In this document: positions 46,890-58,241 of the stretch, one piece after another
How positions within the stretch are numbered: the first letter of the stretch is position 1
Layout: every line of letters begins with the position of its first letter
NCBI RefSeq assembly: GCF_000745855.1
Contig: NZ_JQKD01000031.1
Location: forward strand, 1-64,000
DNA length: 64,000 bases
Source of the DNA: Xenophilus azovorans DSM 13620
GTDB lineage: Bacteria; Pseudomonadota; Gammaproteobacteria; Burkholderiales; Burkholderiaceae_C
Reading direction: 5' to 3'
Program-made: the position numbers and the translations under genes
Notes under the pieces: model-generated
Told to the model about the DNA's origin: nothing
The model's database searches: none
Seen by the model: the letters and a program-made list of their open reading frames with translations, nothing else

Positions 46890-47708
46890 TCACCAGAGCT
46901 TCCACCACGGGTCGTCCTTGGCGCGGAAGCCCTGCGTGAGGTAGGTGCTGTTCGGGTAGTTGGTGGTCAGCACGCGCTTGGCGTCGTCGCGCAGGTCCGT
47001 CATGCCCAGCGCGTCGTAGGACTGGACCATGATGTACAGCGCCTCCTCCAGCGCCGGCACCTCGCGGTAGTCGGCCAGCGCGATCTGCGCACGGTTGATC
47101 GCCGCCAGGTAGGCGCCGCGCGTGTAGTAGTAGCGGGCGACGTGCACCTCGTACTGCGCCAGCGAGTTGACGACGTAGTTCATGCGCTGGCGCGCGTCCT
47201 GCGCGTAGCGCGACTCGGGGAAGCGGGTCACCAGCTCCTTGAAGGCCAGGAAGGACTCCTTGGCCGCCTGCTGGTCGCGCTCCGACAGGTCCTGGCGCGT
47301 GAGCCACGCGAACATGCCCAGGTCGTCGTTGAAGTTGATCACGCCCTTGAGGTAGAGCGCGTAGTCGATCGCGGGGCTGGCCGGGTGCAGCTTCATGAAG
47401 CGGTCGACCGTCGCGATGGCCTGGGCGCGCTCGCCGCTGCGGAACTGCGCGTAGGCCTTGTCGAGTTGCGCCTGCTGCGCCAGCGGCGTGCCGGCGGCGC
47501 GGCCCTCCAGCTTCTCGAACAGCGGGATGGCCTTGTCGTAGGAGCCGCCGTCGGCTTCTTCCTTGGCTTCCTGGTAGATGCGGTTGGGGCTCCAGTTCGC
47601 GGTGCGGTCCTCCTGCGTGGAGGAGCATCCGGCGATCAGGGCAGCAGCGCCGCACAGGGCCAGCAGGGTGGGGGCAGCCGATAATTTGGCGCGCAACGTC
47701 ACAGGCAA
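46890..47708 (-). CDS. bamD: Outer-membrane assembly lipoprotein BamD
   Basis: BamD is the essential TPR lipoprotein of the BAM complex, which folds outer-membrane proteins. The 272-residue sequence has a lipobox LIAGC (Cys28, after a hydrophobic stretch), then the five TPR-like repeats: IYQEAKEEADGGSYDKAIPLFEKLE, LDKAYAQFRSGERAQAI and so on, with the C-terminal ALYIMVQSYDALG and NYPNSTYL. The start taken here is TTG 47708; a GTG at 47702 is an alternative. The divergent rluD gene starts only 6 bp away. Confidence 0.95.
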   Translation of the reverse strand: MPVTLRAKLSAAPTLLALCGAAALIAGCSSTQEDRTANWSPNRIYQEAKEEADGGSYDKAIPLFEKLEGRAAGTPLAQQAQLDKAYAQFRSGERAQAIATVDRFMKLHPASPAIDYALYLKGVINFNDDLGMFAWLTRQDLSERDQQAAKESFLAFKELVTRFPESRYAQDARQRMNYVVNSLAQYEVHVARYYYTRGAYLAAINRAQIALADYREVPALEEALYIMVQSYDALGMTDLRDDAKRVLTTNYPNSTYLTQGFRAKDDPWWKLW

Positions 47709-47714
47709 GCTTTC

Positions 47715-48740
47715 GTGAAGGAAACCCTTTCAATTATATCGGCCGGCCCCCTCCCGGAAGACCCGGCGCAGGCCCTGCCGGAGGAGGGCGGCGAGGCGGC
47801 CGAGGCGAGCGAGCTGCGGCCCTTCCGCATCGAGGCCGCGCTGCACGGGCAGCGCCTGGACCGTGCCCTGGCCGTGCTGGTGCCCGAGTTCTCGCGCAGC
47901 TACCTGCAGCAGCTCGTCGAGGCCGGCGCCGTACAGGTGCAGGGGCGCGTGGTGCGCAAGCCGTCGACGGCCGTGCGCGCCGGCGAGAGCGGCAGCGTCG
48001 AGCTGCGGCCCACGCCGCAGAGCCAGGCCTTCCGGCCCGAGCCGATGGCGCTGGAAGTGGTCCACGAGGACGCCCACCTGCTGGTGCTCGACAAGCCCGC
48101 CGGCCTGGTGGTGCACCCGGCGCCCGGCCACTGGAGCGGCACCCTGCTCAACGGCCTGCTGGCGCGCGACGGCGCCGCCGCGCGGCTGCCGCGCGCCGGC
48201 ATCGTGCACCGGCTGGACCGCGACACCAGCGGCCTGATGGTGGTGGCGCGCACGCGCGAGGCGATGGAGGCGCTGGTGCGCATGATCGCTGCGCGCGAGG
48301 TCACGCGGCAGTACATCGCGCTCGGGCACGGCCGCTGGAGCGGCCCGGCCGCGCGGCAGGTGGATGCGCCCATCGGCCGCGATCCGCGCAACCGGCTGCG
48401 CATGGCGGTGGTCGACCTGCGCCAGCACGCCGGCAAGCCGGCCCGCACGCTGATCGAGTCGCTGGGCGGCACCGACGAGCTGTGCCTCGTGCGCTGCACG
48501 CTGGAGACCGGGCGCACACACCAGATCCGCGTGCACATGGCATCGATCGGCCATCCGCTGGTGGGCGACGAGGTCTACGGCGGCCGGCCGGTGGACGGCC
48601 TGGCGCGCCAGGCGCTGCATGCATGGCAACTGGCATTCGTGCATCCCGTCACGGGCGAGGCGATGCGCTGGCGCCGCCCGCCGCCGGCCGACCTGGCGGC
48701 GCTGCTGCGCTCGCGGGGGCTGGACTACAATCGCACCTGA
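47715..48740 (+). CDS. rluD: 23S rRNA pseudouridine synthase RluD
   Basis: RluD makes pseudouridines in helix 69 of 23S rRNA. The 341-residue protein has an S4 RNA-binding domain (RLDRALAVLVPEFSRSYLQQ) and the RluA-type catalytic domain with HRLDRDTSGLMVVAR, containing the catalytic Asp, and TLETGRTHQIRVHM. The start used is GTG 47715 (MKETLSII); the N-terminal 30 residues are acidic and poorly conserved. It starts 6 bp from the divergent bamD start. Confidence 0.95.
   Translation: MKETLSIISAGPLPEDPAQALPEEGGEAAEASELRPFRIEAALHGQRLDRALAVLVPEFSRSYLQQLVEAGAVQVQGRVVRKPSTAVRAGESGSVELRPTPQSQAFRPEPMALEVVHEDAHLLVLDKPAGLVVHPAPGHWSGTLLNGLLARDGAAARLPRAGIVHRLDRDTSGLMVVARTREAMEALVRMIAAREVTRQYIALGHGRWSGPAARQVDAPIGRDPRNRLRMAVVDLRQHAGKPARTLIESLGGTDELCLVRCTLETGRTHQIRVHMASIGHPLVGDEVYGGRPVDGLARQALHAWQLAFVHPVTGEAMRWRRPPPADLAALLRSRGLDYNRT
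47733..47738 (-). promoter_or_regulatory. Candidate -10 box for bamD inside the rluD start region
   Basis: On the minus strand 47738-47733 reads TATAAT, a perfect -10 hexamer, but it lies inside the first codons of rluD. The -35 is not recognisable. Confidence 0.45.
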
Positions 48741-48889
48741 CGGCTCGCCCTGCCGCCGGTGACAGCCCACCGGACCGCGCCTCCCCTGTCGCGCCTGACG
48801 CGGCGCCACTGCCGTCCCACCGCTTCTTTCTCTTTTCTGTGTTCTGAACGCGCGCCTTCGCCGGCGCCTCTTCCCGGACGACGCGAACC

Positions 48890-49635
<746 letters not shown>

Positions 49636-49639
<4 letters not shown>

Positions 49640-51234
49640 GCGCTTCCGATCCCGACAGCCTGCCCGACGAGCCGATGGGGGCCGAGGACAAACCGGCGGC
49701 CCCGCCCGTGCCTGCGGTGGACGCGGAGGTGGCCGGCCCGCCCGCCGAGCCGAAGCCGCGGCGCCGCAAGCGTGCACCGGCCAAGCCCGCGCAGGAAGCT
49801 GCCGATGCGGCGGAGGAGGTGCCGGCCGTGACCGATGCGCCGGTGCCGCCGCCCGCCGATGAACGCGCCACGGAGCGCGTCGAGGACGCGGATGGCGGCG
49901 ATGCCGACGACGAAGAAGAGGAGGACGAAGACGAGGACGACGACGAGTTCGACCGCGCCCGCCGCGCCGCCGAACGCGAGCAGCGCAACGCGCCGCCGCC
50001 GGAGCCGATCCAGTTCGCCGACGTCGTCTCCGGCCGCTTCGACGACGACGAGCAGCGCCCCGAGGTCGCGCTGCCCAAGCGCGTGCTGCTGCCGCAGGCC
50101 GACGCGCCCAAGCTGCACAAGGTGCTGGCCCAGGCCGGCCTCGGCTCGCGTCTGGAGATGGAGCGCCTGATCCTCGAGGGCCGCATCTCGGTCAACAACG
50201 AGCCGGCCCACATCGGCCAGCGCATCCAGTACGGCGACCAGGTCAAGTTCAACGGCAAGCCGATCCGCTTCCGCATCGCGCCGCCGCCCCCGCGCGTGAT
50301 CGCGTACCACAAGCCGGTGGGCGAGGTCGTCACGCATGACGATCCGCAGAACCGTCCCACCGTGTTCCGCAGGCTCCCCCGGCTGCAGCAGGGCAAGTGG
50401 CAGTCGGTCGGCCGGCTGGACCTGAACACCGAGGGCCTGCTGCTGTTCACCAATTCGGGCGAGCTGGCCAACCGGCTGATGCACCCGCGCTTCGGCCTGG
50501 AGCGCGAGTACGCGGTGCGCGTGCTGGGCGCGCTGTCGAACGAGGAGAAGCAGCGCCTGCTCGACGGCGTGCAACTCGACGACGGCCGAGCCCAGTTCGG
50601 CACCATCGAGGACGGCGGCGGCGAAGGGTCGAACCACTGGTACCGCGTGACGATCTCCGAAGGCCGCAACCGCGAGGTGCGCCGCCTGCTCGAGGCAGTG
50701 GGTCATGCCGTCAGCCGGCTGATCCGCATCCGCTACGGTGCCATGGTGCTGCCGCGCGGGCTCAAGCGCGGCGCCTGGCTGGAACTGGACGAGCGGGACA
50801 TCCGCGCCCTGACCAAGGCCGCCGGCGCCGAGGCGCTGCTGGCGCGTTCGGGCCCCGGCGAGGCCGGCGGCGGGCGCAACGGCGGCAACCGCAACAACAA
50901 CAACAACAAGCGCCGTCGCGGCGGCCCCAAGGGCAGCGGCCCGCGCCCGGCCACGCCCGGCGGAGCGCGCGGCTTCGGCGGCGGTGGCGGCGGAGGAGGG
51001 CAGGCGGCCGGCCGTAAGAGCCGCGGCAATGGCCCCAAGGGCGGTGGCGGCGGAGGCAGCAGCGCCCAGCCCGATCCGATGAAGACCTCTTTCGGCTACA
51101 TCGGCAGCGACAGCTTCTCGCGCCAACAGCGCGGCCCGGGCGGCGGGCGCGGCGGCCCGGGCGGTGGAATGCCGGGCGGCGGCGGCGGCGGTGGTGGCGG
51201 TGGCGGCGGGCGCCGCCGCAAGCGTTCGCGCTGA
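49636..51234 (+). CDS. rluB: 23S rRNA pseudouridine synthase RluB with long disordered ends
   Basis: The 532-residue protein has an RsuA-type core: S4 domain ([25 protein letters not shown] shortened; about 155-180), [11 protein letters not shown] and [15 protein letters not shown] with catalytic Asp, and [17 protein letters not shown]. Ahead of it are about 150 residues of acidic, low-complexity sequence ([17 protein letters not shown]); after residue 410 there is a Gly/Arg/Asn-rich tail ([12 protein letters not shown], many poly-Gly runs) that may bind RNA. Coupled to scpB by an ATGA overlap, a common arrangement. Confidence 0.94.
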
Positions 51235-51320
51235 GCGGCCACATTCAATCGCCGGGCCAAGTCACGGATTCCGCTGCGGTTTTTGCCCGCGGCGGCGGCC
51301 GGGACGTCATTCGTCCGGGC

Positions 51321-51326
51321 TAAAAT
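51321..51326 (+). promoter_or_regulatory. Candidate -10 box for ndk
   Basis: TAAAAT lies about 92 bp upstream of the ndk ATG, just past a GGACG-TCATT-CGTCC hairpin. No clear -35 is seen. Confidence 0.35.
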
Positions 51327-51417
51327 AACGGGCTTTGTCGAGGCCGGGGGTGTCTTTCCCGCACGGTCTCGCGCATCCGAACAACCACGCATTTCCGATT
51401 CAACAGAAAGCACTTCC

Positions 51418-51831
51418 ATGGCCATCGAACGCACCCTGTCCATCATCAAGCCCGACGCCGTCGCCAAGAACGTCATCGGCAAGATCGTCTCCCGCTTCGA
51501 GGCCGCCGGCCTGAAGATCGTGGCCGCCCGGCTGGTGCACCTGTCGCGCGCCCAGGCCGAGGAGTTCTACGCCGTCCACAAGGAGCGTCCTTTCTTCAAG
51601 GACCTGGTCGACTTCATGATCTCCGGCCCGGTGTTCGTGCAGGCGCTCGAAGGTGACAACGCGATCGCCAAGAACCGCGACCTGATGGGCGCCACCGACC
51701 CGAAGAAGGCCGCGCCCGGCACCATCCGCGCCGACTTTGCCGACAGCATCGACGCCAACGCGGTGCACGGCTCCGACGCGCCGGAGACGGCCAAGGTCGA
51801 GATCGCCTTCTTCTTCCCCGAACTGAAGTAA
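51418..51831 (+). CDS. ndk: Nucleoside-diphosphate kinase
   Basis: Ndk equilibrates nucleoside di- and triphosphates by a phospho-histidine. The 137-residue protein starts [18 protein letters not shown], has the substrate site residues in HKERPFF, and the catalytic His in [12 protein letters not shown]. It is about four residues shorter at the C-terminus (FFFPELK) than typical relatives, probably without effect. Confidence 0.97.
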   Translation: MAIERTLSIIKPDAVAKNVIGKIVSRFEAAGLKIVAARLVHLSRAQAEEFYAVHKERPFFKDLVDFMISGPVFVQALEGDNAIAKNRDLMGATDPKKAAPGTIRADFADSIDANAVHGSDAPETAKVEIAFFFPELK

Positions 51832-51860
51832 GCCCCGTCGGCGACCGCACGGGCGCACGC

Positions 51861-53105
<1,245 letters not shown>

Positions 53106-53109
53106 CCCG

Positions 53110-53952
53110 ATGACATCGCCCTTCCCGCCAGTCGCCGCACGGGGCGTGCGCAGGCTGTGGTGCACCGTGGCGCTGCTCGCGCTGGCCGCCGGCTGCACCA
53201 CCACGACCACGACCACGACTTCGCTGGCCGACACGCGCCACGCGGGACCGCCGGTGGCCGAGCCGGCCGATGCGGCGAACGCGCAGCGCCGGGCCGAGCT
53301 GCGCATGCAACTGGCGCTGGGCTACTTCCAGCAGGGCCAGCCGGAGGTTGCGCTGGGCGAGGTCAACCAGGCGCTGGCGGCCGATCCCAACATGGCCGCG
53401 GCGTACAACCTGCGTGGGCTGATCTACATGCGCCTGGACGATCCCGAGAAGGCCGAGGACAGCTTCCGCCGCGCCATCGCCCTGAAGCCGCGCGACGCCG
53501 ACGCCCGCCACAACTACGGCTGGCTGCTGTGCCAGCAGAAGCGCTACGCGGATGCGAGCCGCGAGTTCGCTGCCGCCCTGGCTGTGCCGACCTACCAGGA
53601 GGCGTCCAAGACCCTGATGACCCAGGGCGTGTGCCAGATGCAGGCCGGCGACCGCGCGGGGGCCGAGAAGACGCTGATGCAGGCCTACGAGATGGACGCG
53701 GGCAACCCGGTCATCGGCTACAACCTCGCGCTGCTGCTCTACCAGCGCGGCGACTTCGCCCGCACGCAGTTCTACGTGCGGCGTATCAACAACGGCCCGA
53801 CCGCCAATGCCGAATCGTTGTGGCTGGGCATCCGCACGGAGCGCCGGCTGGGCAACCGCGAGGCGGTGGGGCAGCTGGGCACGCAGCTGCAGCGGCGCTT
53901 CCCGCAGTCGCGCGAGGCGCTGGCCTACGAACGTGGCAGCTTCGATGATTGA
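53110..53952 (+). CDS. pilF: Type IV pilus biogenesis/stability lipoprotein PilF (PilW)
   Basis: PilF/PilW is an outer-membrane TPR lipoprotein needed to assemble the PilQ secretin. The 280-residue protein has a lipobox LAAGC (Cys29), then eight consecutive Thr residues, then TPR repeats (LALGYFQQGQPEVALGEVNQAL, AAYNLRGLIYMRLDDPEKAEDSF, HNYGWLLCQQKRYADASREF, and more). The ATG at 53110 has GAGGAGC upstream, located right after repeat element B. It overlaps the next gene by 8 bp. Confidence 0.92.
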   Translation: MTSPFPPVAARGVRRLWCTVALLALAAGCTTTTTTTTSLADTRHAGPPVAEPADAANAQRRAELRMQLALGYFQQGQPEVALGEVNQALAADPNMAAAYNLRGLIYMRLDDPEKAEDSFRRAIALKPRDADARHNYGWLLCQQKRYADASREFAAALAVPTYQEASKTLMTQGVCQMQAGDRAGAEKTLMQAYEMDAGNPVIGYNLALLLYQRGDFARTQFYVRRINNGPTANAESLWLGIRTERRLGNREAVGQLGTQLQRRFPQSREALAYERGSFDD

Positions 53953-54889
53953 GCGGGCCAGCGAGTTCGGCGCGTCCCTCTCGCAGCCGCTGAGCCCGGG
54001 CGACACCTCGCAGTTGAGCGCCGGCGACATGCTGCGCCAGGCGCGCGAGGCGCACGGCCTGCATGTCGAGGTGGTCGCCGCGGCGCTGAAGGTGCCGCCG
54101 CAGCGGATCGAGGCGCTGGAGAACGACGACATCGAGGCGCTGCCCGACCCCGTGTTCGCACGGGCCCTGGCCGCCAGCGTGGCGCGCGCCCTGCGCATCG
54201 ATCCGGCGCCCGTGCTGGCCAAGCTGCCGGGCGCCCAGAAGGTGGCGCTGGCGGAGGCCGACCGCAGCCTGGGCGGCAGCATCCGCAGCCATGTGCCGGG
54301 GCATGGCGGCGGGCTGGGCGGCTGGGTGCCGTCGCGGCCCCTGATGGGCGGTGTGGCCGCTCTGCTGCTGGCCGCGGCCGCGGTGTTCTGGCTGCCCCAG
54401 TCGGCTTTCGACCGGCTCGGCGCCTGGATGGGTGATCTCACTTCCGGAGCCGGCGGCAGCGCCGAAAGCGATGCGCCCCCCGCTGCCGCGCCTGTGGCGG
54501 CGGCAGCGCCCGGCACCGTCGTCGAATCGGTGGCTCCGGCCGCTGCGGCCCCGGCCGGGCCGGCGGTCGCTGCGGCGCCGGAGGGCACCGCGGCCGCATC
54601 GGTGGCGCCCGCGCAGGACGTGCCCGCGGCCCCTGCCACGGCCGAGCCGCTGGTGCTGACCGCCGCGCGCGGCGAATGCTGGGTCACGGTGACGGATGCC
54701 GGCGGCAAGGTGCTGCTGCAGCGCATCCTGGCGGCGGGCGAGACGGTGCATCTCTCGGGCGCGCTGCCGCTGTCCGTGGTGCTCGGGCGTGCCGCCAGCG
54801 TCGATGCGCGGGTGCACGGCGAGGCCTTCGACCTCGCGCCGCTGACCAAGTCGGGCGGCGTGGCGCGTTTCGTGGTCAGGTCCTCGTGA
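53945..54889 (+). CDS. RodZ-like helix-turn-helix membrane protein
   Basis: The 314-residue protein has the RodZ plan: an N-terminal Xre-type helix-turn-helix ([27 protein letters not shown] shortened; about 25-90), one transmembrane helix ([20 protein letters not shown]), an Ala/Pro-rich periplasmic linker and a C-terminal DUF4115 beta-domain ([20 protein letters not shown]). RodZ links MreB to the envelope during rod-shape growth; here it lies in the standard pilF-rodZ-ispG order. Its start overlaps the pilF stop. Confidence 0.9.
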   Translation: MIERASEFGASLSQPLSPGDTSQLSAGDMLRQAREAHGLHVEVVAAALKVPPQRIEALENDDIEALPDPVFARALAASVARALRIDPAPVLAKLPGAQKVALAEADRSLGGSIRSHVPGHGGGLGGWVPSRPLMGGVAALLLAAAAVFWLPQSAFDRLGAWMGDLTSGAGGSAESDAPPAAAPVAAAAPGTVVESVAPAAAAPAGPAVAAAPEGTAAASVAPAQDVPAAPATAEPLVLTAARGECWVTVTDAGGKVLLQRILAAGETVHLSGALPLSVVLGRAASVDARVHGEAFDLAPLTKSGGVARFVVRSS

Positions 54890-54914
54890 GGCCGCACCGC
54901 ATTTGGAGCGCCGA

Positions 54915-56192
54915 GTGACTTCTTCTTCGCAGCAGCCCATTGCCCCGGCCTCGCCGCAGCCGCGCCGTTCGCGGCAGGCGAGGGTGGTCTGGGGCCCGCG
55001 CGTGGTCACCGTCGGCGGCGACGCGCCGGTGCGCGTGCAGTCGATGACCAACACCGACACGGTGGACGCGATCGGCACCGCCATCCAGGTCAAGGCGCTG
55101 GCGCAGGCCGGCTCCGAGATGGTGCGCATCACGGTGAACACGCCCGAGGCTGCCGCGCAGGTGCCCTACATCCGCGAGCAGCTCGACCGCATGGGCGTGG
55201 ACGTGCCGCTGATCGGCGACTTCCACTACAACGGCCACCGCCTGCTCACCGAGTACCCGGCCTGCGCCGAGGCGCTGTCCAAGTACCGCATCAACCCGGG
55301 CAACGTGGGCAAGGGCGACAAGAAGGACAAGCAGTTCGGCCAGATGATCGAGGCCGCGATGCGCTGGAACAAGCCGGTGCGCATTGGCGTCAACTGGGGC
55401 AGCCTCGACCAGGAGCTGCTGGCCAGCCTGATGGACGAGAACAGCCGGCGCGTGCCGCCCTGGGACGCCAAGAGCGTGATGTACGAGGCGCTGGTCACCT
55501 CCGCCATCGACTCGGCGAAGCTGGCCGAGTCGATGGGCATGGACGGCAGCCAGATCATCCTGAGCTGCAAGGTCAGCGGCGTGCAGGACCTGATCTCCGT
55601 CTACCGCGAACTGGCTCGCCGCTGCGACTACGCGCTGCACCTGGGCCTGACCGAAGCCGGCATGGGCACCAAGGGCACGGTGGCCTCGGCCACGGCGCTG
55701 TCGATCCTGCTGCAGGAAGGCATCGGCGACACCATCCGCGTCAGCCTCACGCCGCAGCCCGGCGAGCCGCGCACGCAGGAGGTGGTGATCGCCTCCGAGA
55801 TCCTGCAGGCGCTGGGCCTGCGCGTGTTCGTGCCCAGCGTCACGGCCTGCCCGGGCTGCGGGCGCACCACCAGCACCACCTTCCAGGAGCTGGCCAAGCA
55901 GATCGACGACTACCTGCGCATGCAGATGCCGGTGTGGCGCCACAAGTACCCCGGCGTCGAGGCGATGAAGGTGGCCGTGATGGGCTGCATCGTCAACGGC
56001 CCCGGCGAGAGCAAGCACGCGGACATCGGCATCAGCCTGCCCGGCACCGGCGAAGCGCCGGCCGCGCCGGTCTTCATCGACGGGCAGAAGGCCCTGACGC
56101 TGCGCGGCGAGAACATCGCTGCCGAGTTCCACCAGATCGTCGAGAACTACATCGAGAAGCGCTTCGGCCAGGCCCACGCCGCCGAAGCCTGA
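54915..56192 (+). CDS. ispG: 4-hydroxy-3-methylbut-2-enyl diphosphate synthase
   Basis: IspG is the [4Fe-4S] enzyme of the MEP isoprenoid pathway that reduces MEcPP to HMBPP. The 425-residue protein shows [15 protein letters not shown], and the three cluster cysteines in CPGCGRTT and GCIVNGPGE. The GTG at 54915, with GGAG six to seven bases before it, is preferred to a TTG at 54903. The Fe-S cluster depends on the isc genes encoded in this window. Confidence 0.96.
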   Translation: MTSSSQQPIAPASPQPRRSRQARVVWGPRVVTVGGDAPVRVQSMTNTDTVDAIGTAIQVKALAQAGSEMVRITVNTPEAAAQVPYIREQLDRMGVDVPLIGDFHYNGHRLLTEYPACAEALSKYRINPGNVGKGDKKDKQFGQMIEAAMRWNKPVRIGVNWGSLDQELLASLMDENSRRVPPWDAKSVMYEALVTSAIDSAKLAESMGMDGSQIILSCKVSGVQDLISVYRELARRCDYALHLGLTEAGMGTKGTVASATALSILLQEGIGDTIRVSLTPQPGEPRTQEVVIASEILQALGLRVFVPSVTACPGCGRTTSTTFQELAKQIDDYLRMQMPVWRHKYPGVEAMKVAVMGCIVNGPGESKHADIGISLPGTGEAPAAPVFIDGQKALTLRGENIAAEFHQIVENYIEKRFGQAHAAEA

Positions 56193-56205
56193 TTTCCTGC
56201 ATTCC

Positions 56206-57528
56206 ATGGCTGAAAAGATCAGTGCCGTCAAAGGCATGAACGACATATTGCCGGCCAGTGTGCCGCGCACCGACAAGCTGCCCGATTCGGCGCTGTGGCA
56301 CTGGTTCGAGTCGACCGTGCGCCGCGTGCTGGCGCGCTACGGCTACCAGTACATCGTCACGCCGGTGGTGGAGCCCACGGCGCTGTTCGTGCGCGGGCTG
56401 GGCGAGGTCACCGACATCGTGGAGAAGGAGATGTACTCCTTCACCGATTCGATGAACGGCGACCGCCTGACGCTGCGCCCCGAGGCCACCGCCGGCATCG
56501 TGCGCGCGATGGTGGAGCACAACGCCCTGTACAACGGGCCGCTGCGGCTGTGGACGCTGGGCCCCATGTTCCGCCACGAGAAGCCGCAGAAGGGCCGCTA
56601 CCGCCAGTTCCACCAGCTCGACGTGGAGGCCCTGGGCTTCCCGGGGCCGGACGTGGATGCCGAGCTGATCCTGATGGTGCGCGCGCTGTGGCGCGAGCTG
56701 GGCCTGGTGGAAGGCGGGCACGTGCGGCTGGAGATCAACAGCCTGGGCCAGCCGGCCGAGCGGCAGGCGCACCGCGAGGCGCTGATCCGGCACTTCGAGG
56801 CGCACGCCGACCTGCTCGACGCCGACGCGCAACGCCGGCTGCACAGCAACCCGCTGCGCATCCTCGACACCAAGAACCCGGCCATGCAGCCGGTGGTCGA
56901 GGCGGCGCCGCAGCTCATGGACTTCCTGGGCGCCGAGTCGCGCGCGCACTTCGACGCCGTGCGCGCGGTGCTCGACGCCGCCGGCCTGGCCTACCGCATC
57001 AACCCGCGCCTGGTGCGCGGCATGGACTACTACAACCTCACCGTCTTCGAGTGGGTGACCGACCAGCTCGGCTCGCAGGGCACGGTGTGCGGCGGCGGCC
57101 GCTACGACGGGCTCATCGGCCAGATGGGCGGCAAGCCGGCGCCTGCCGTGGGCTTCGGCCTGGGCATCGAGCGGCTGCTGCTGCTGATCCAGGAACTGCG
57201 GCTGCCGGTGCCCGACGCGGCGCCGGACGCCTATGCCGTCGTGCCCTCGGCGGCGGCGCTGCCGCAGGTCATGGCCGTGCTCGAACAACTGCGCGCGGCC
57301 GGCGTCGGCGTGGTCCAGCATGCGGGCGGCGGCGGCATGAAGGCGCAGTTCAAGAAGGCCGACGCCAGCGGCGCGCGTTTCGCGCTGATCTTCGGCGACG
57401 ACGAGCTCGCCCGCGGCGAAGTCATGGTGAAGGCGCTGCGTGACGGCAGCGGCGCCCAGGTCGCCCGGTCGTTGGCCGAAGTGGCCGCCTGGGCCGCCAC
57501 CCTACAATCGCCGGTTCCCTCCAACTGA
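56206..57528 (+). CDS. hisS: Histidyl-tRNA synthetase
   Basis: HisRS charges tRNA-His. In 440 residues it shows class II motif 2 ([20 protein letters not shown]) and motif 3 ([15 protein letters not shown]), plus the His-specific motif [13 protein letters not shown]. The C-terminal anticodon-binding domain follows ([20 protein letters not shown]). The ATG is 13 bp after ispG. Confidence 0.97.
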   Translation: MAEKISAVKGMNDILPASVPRTDKLPDSALWHWFESTVRRVLARYGYQYIVTPVVEPTALFVRGLGEVTDIVEKEMYSFTDSMNGDRLTLRPEATAGIVRAMVEHNALYNGPLRLWTLGPMFRHEKPQKGRYRQFHQLDVEALGFPGPDVDAELILMVRALWRELGLVEGGHVRLEINSLGQPAERQAHREALIRHFEAHADLLDADAQRRLHSNPLRILDTKNPAMQPVVEAAPQLMDFLGAESRAHFDAVRAVLDAAGLAYRINPRLVRGMDYYNLTVFEWVTDQLGSQGTVCGGGRYDGLIGQMGGKPAPAVGFGLGIERLLLLIQELRLPVPDAAPDAYAVVPSAAALPQVMAVLEQLRAAGVGVVQHAGGGGMKAQFKKADASGARFALIFGDDELARGEVMVKALRDGSGAQVARSLAEVAAWAATLQSPVPSN

Positions 57529-57534
57529 CAGCGC

Positions 57535-58221
57535 ATGGCGACCCATCTCGACCTCGAAGAACAGGAACAGCTCGACCGGCTCAAGGCCTTCTGGAACACC
57601 TACGGCACGCTGATCACCTGGGTGGTGCTCCTGGCGGCCGCCTCGGTGATGGCCTGGAACGGATGGCAGTACTACCAGCGCCGCCAGGCCGCGCAGGCCG
57701 CCGCCCTCTACGACGAACTGGACCGTGCCGTGCAGGCCGGCGAGGCGGACCGCGTGCAGCGCGCCTTCGACGACATGAAGGCCCGCTTCCCGCGCACAGC
57801 CTATGCGCAGCAGGGTGCCCTGCTGGCGGCCCGCAGCCTCAATGACAAGGGCCGCGCCGAGCCCTCGCGTGCCGTGCTGGCCTGGGTGGCGGAGCAGGGC
57901 TCCGACCCCGGCTACCAGGCCATCGCCCGCCTGCGCCTGGCGTCCGAGCTGATGCAGGCGAAGTCCTGGGACGAGGCGCTCAAGCAGCTTGCCGCACCCG
58001 TGCCGAAGGAATTCGAGGCGCTGGTGGCCGACCGCCAGGGCGACATCCATGCCGCCCAGGGCAAGCGCGAGGAGGCGGCCGCCGCCTACCGCAAGGCCTG
58101 GAGCGCCTTCGGGCCCGGCAACGAATACCGCCGCCTGGTCGAGATCAAGCTCAATTCGGTCGGCGTCGATCCCGCGACGCTGGCCGCGCCCGCAGCCGGC
58201 GCCGCCAAGACCACCCCCTGA
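57535..58221 (+). CDS. yfgM: YfgM-like ancillary SecYEG/chaperone-associated TPR protein
   Basis: This 228-residue inner-membrane protein has a short cytoplasmic N-terminus (HLDLEEQEQLDRLKAFWNTYG), one transmembrane helix (ITWVVLLAAASVMAWNGWQYY) and periplasmic TPR-like helices. It matches YfgM, which associates with SecYEG and PpiD in E. coli. The position between hisS and bamB is the usual one for this gene. Confidence 0.93.
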   Translation: MATHLDLEEQEQLDRLKAFWNTYGTLITWVVLLAAASVMAWNGWQYYQRRQAAQAAALYDELDRAVQAGEADRVQRAFDDMKARFPRTAYAQQGALLAARSLNDKGRAEPSRAVLAWVAEQGSDPGYQAIARLRLASELMQAKSWDEALKQLAAPVPKEFEALVADRQGDIHAAQGKREEAAAAYRKAWSAFGPGNEYRRLVEIKLNSVGVDPATLAAPAAGAAKTTP

Positions 58222-58241
58222 AGCGAACCGCCGAACGCACC

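Noticed and set aside
50880-51230. GGC-rich tandem DNA repeat at the end of rluB as a separate element
   Set aside because: It is the codon signature of the Gly-rich protein tail and stays in frame up to the stop; no independent repeat unit is evident.
53194-53223. ACCACG-type microsatellite in pilF as a phase-variable switch
   Set aside because: The unit is a multiple of three, so length changes would only add or remove Thr residues and not shift the frame.
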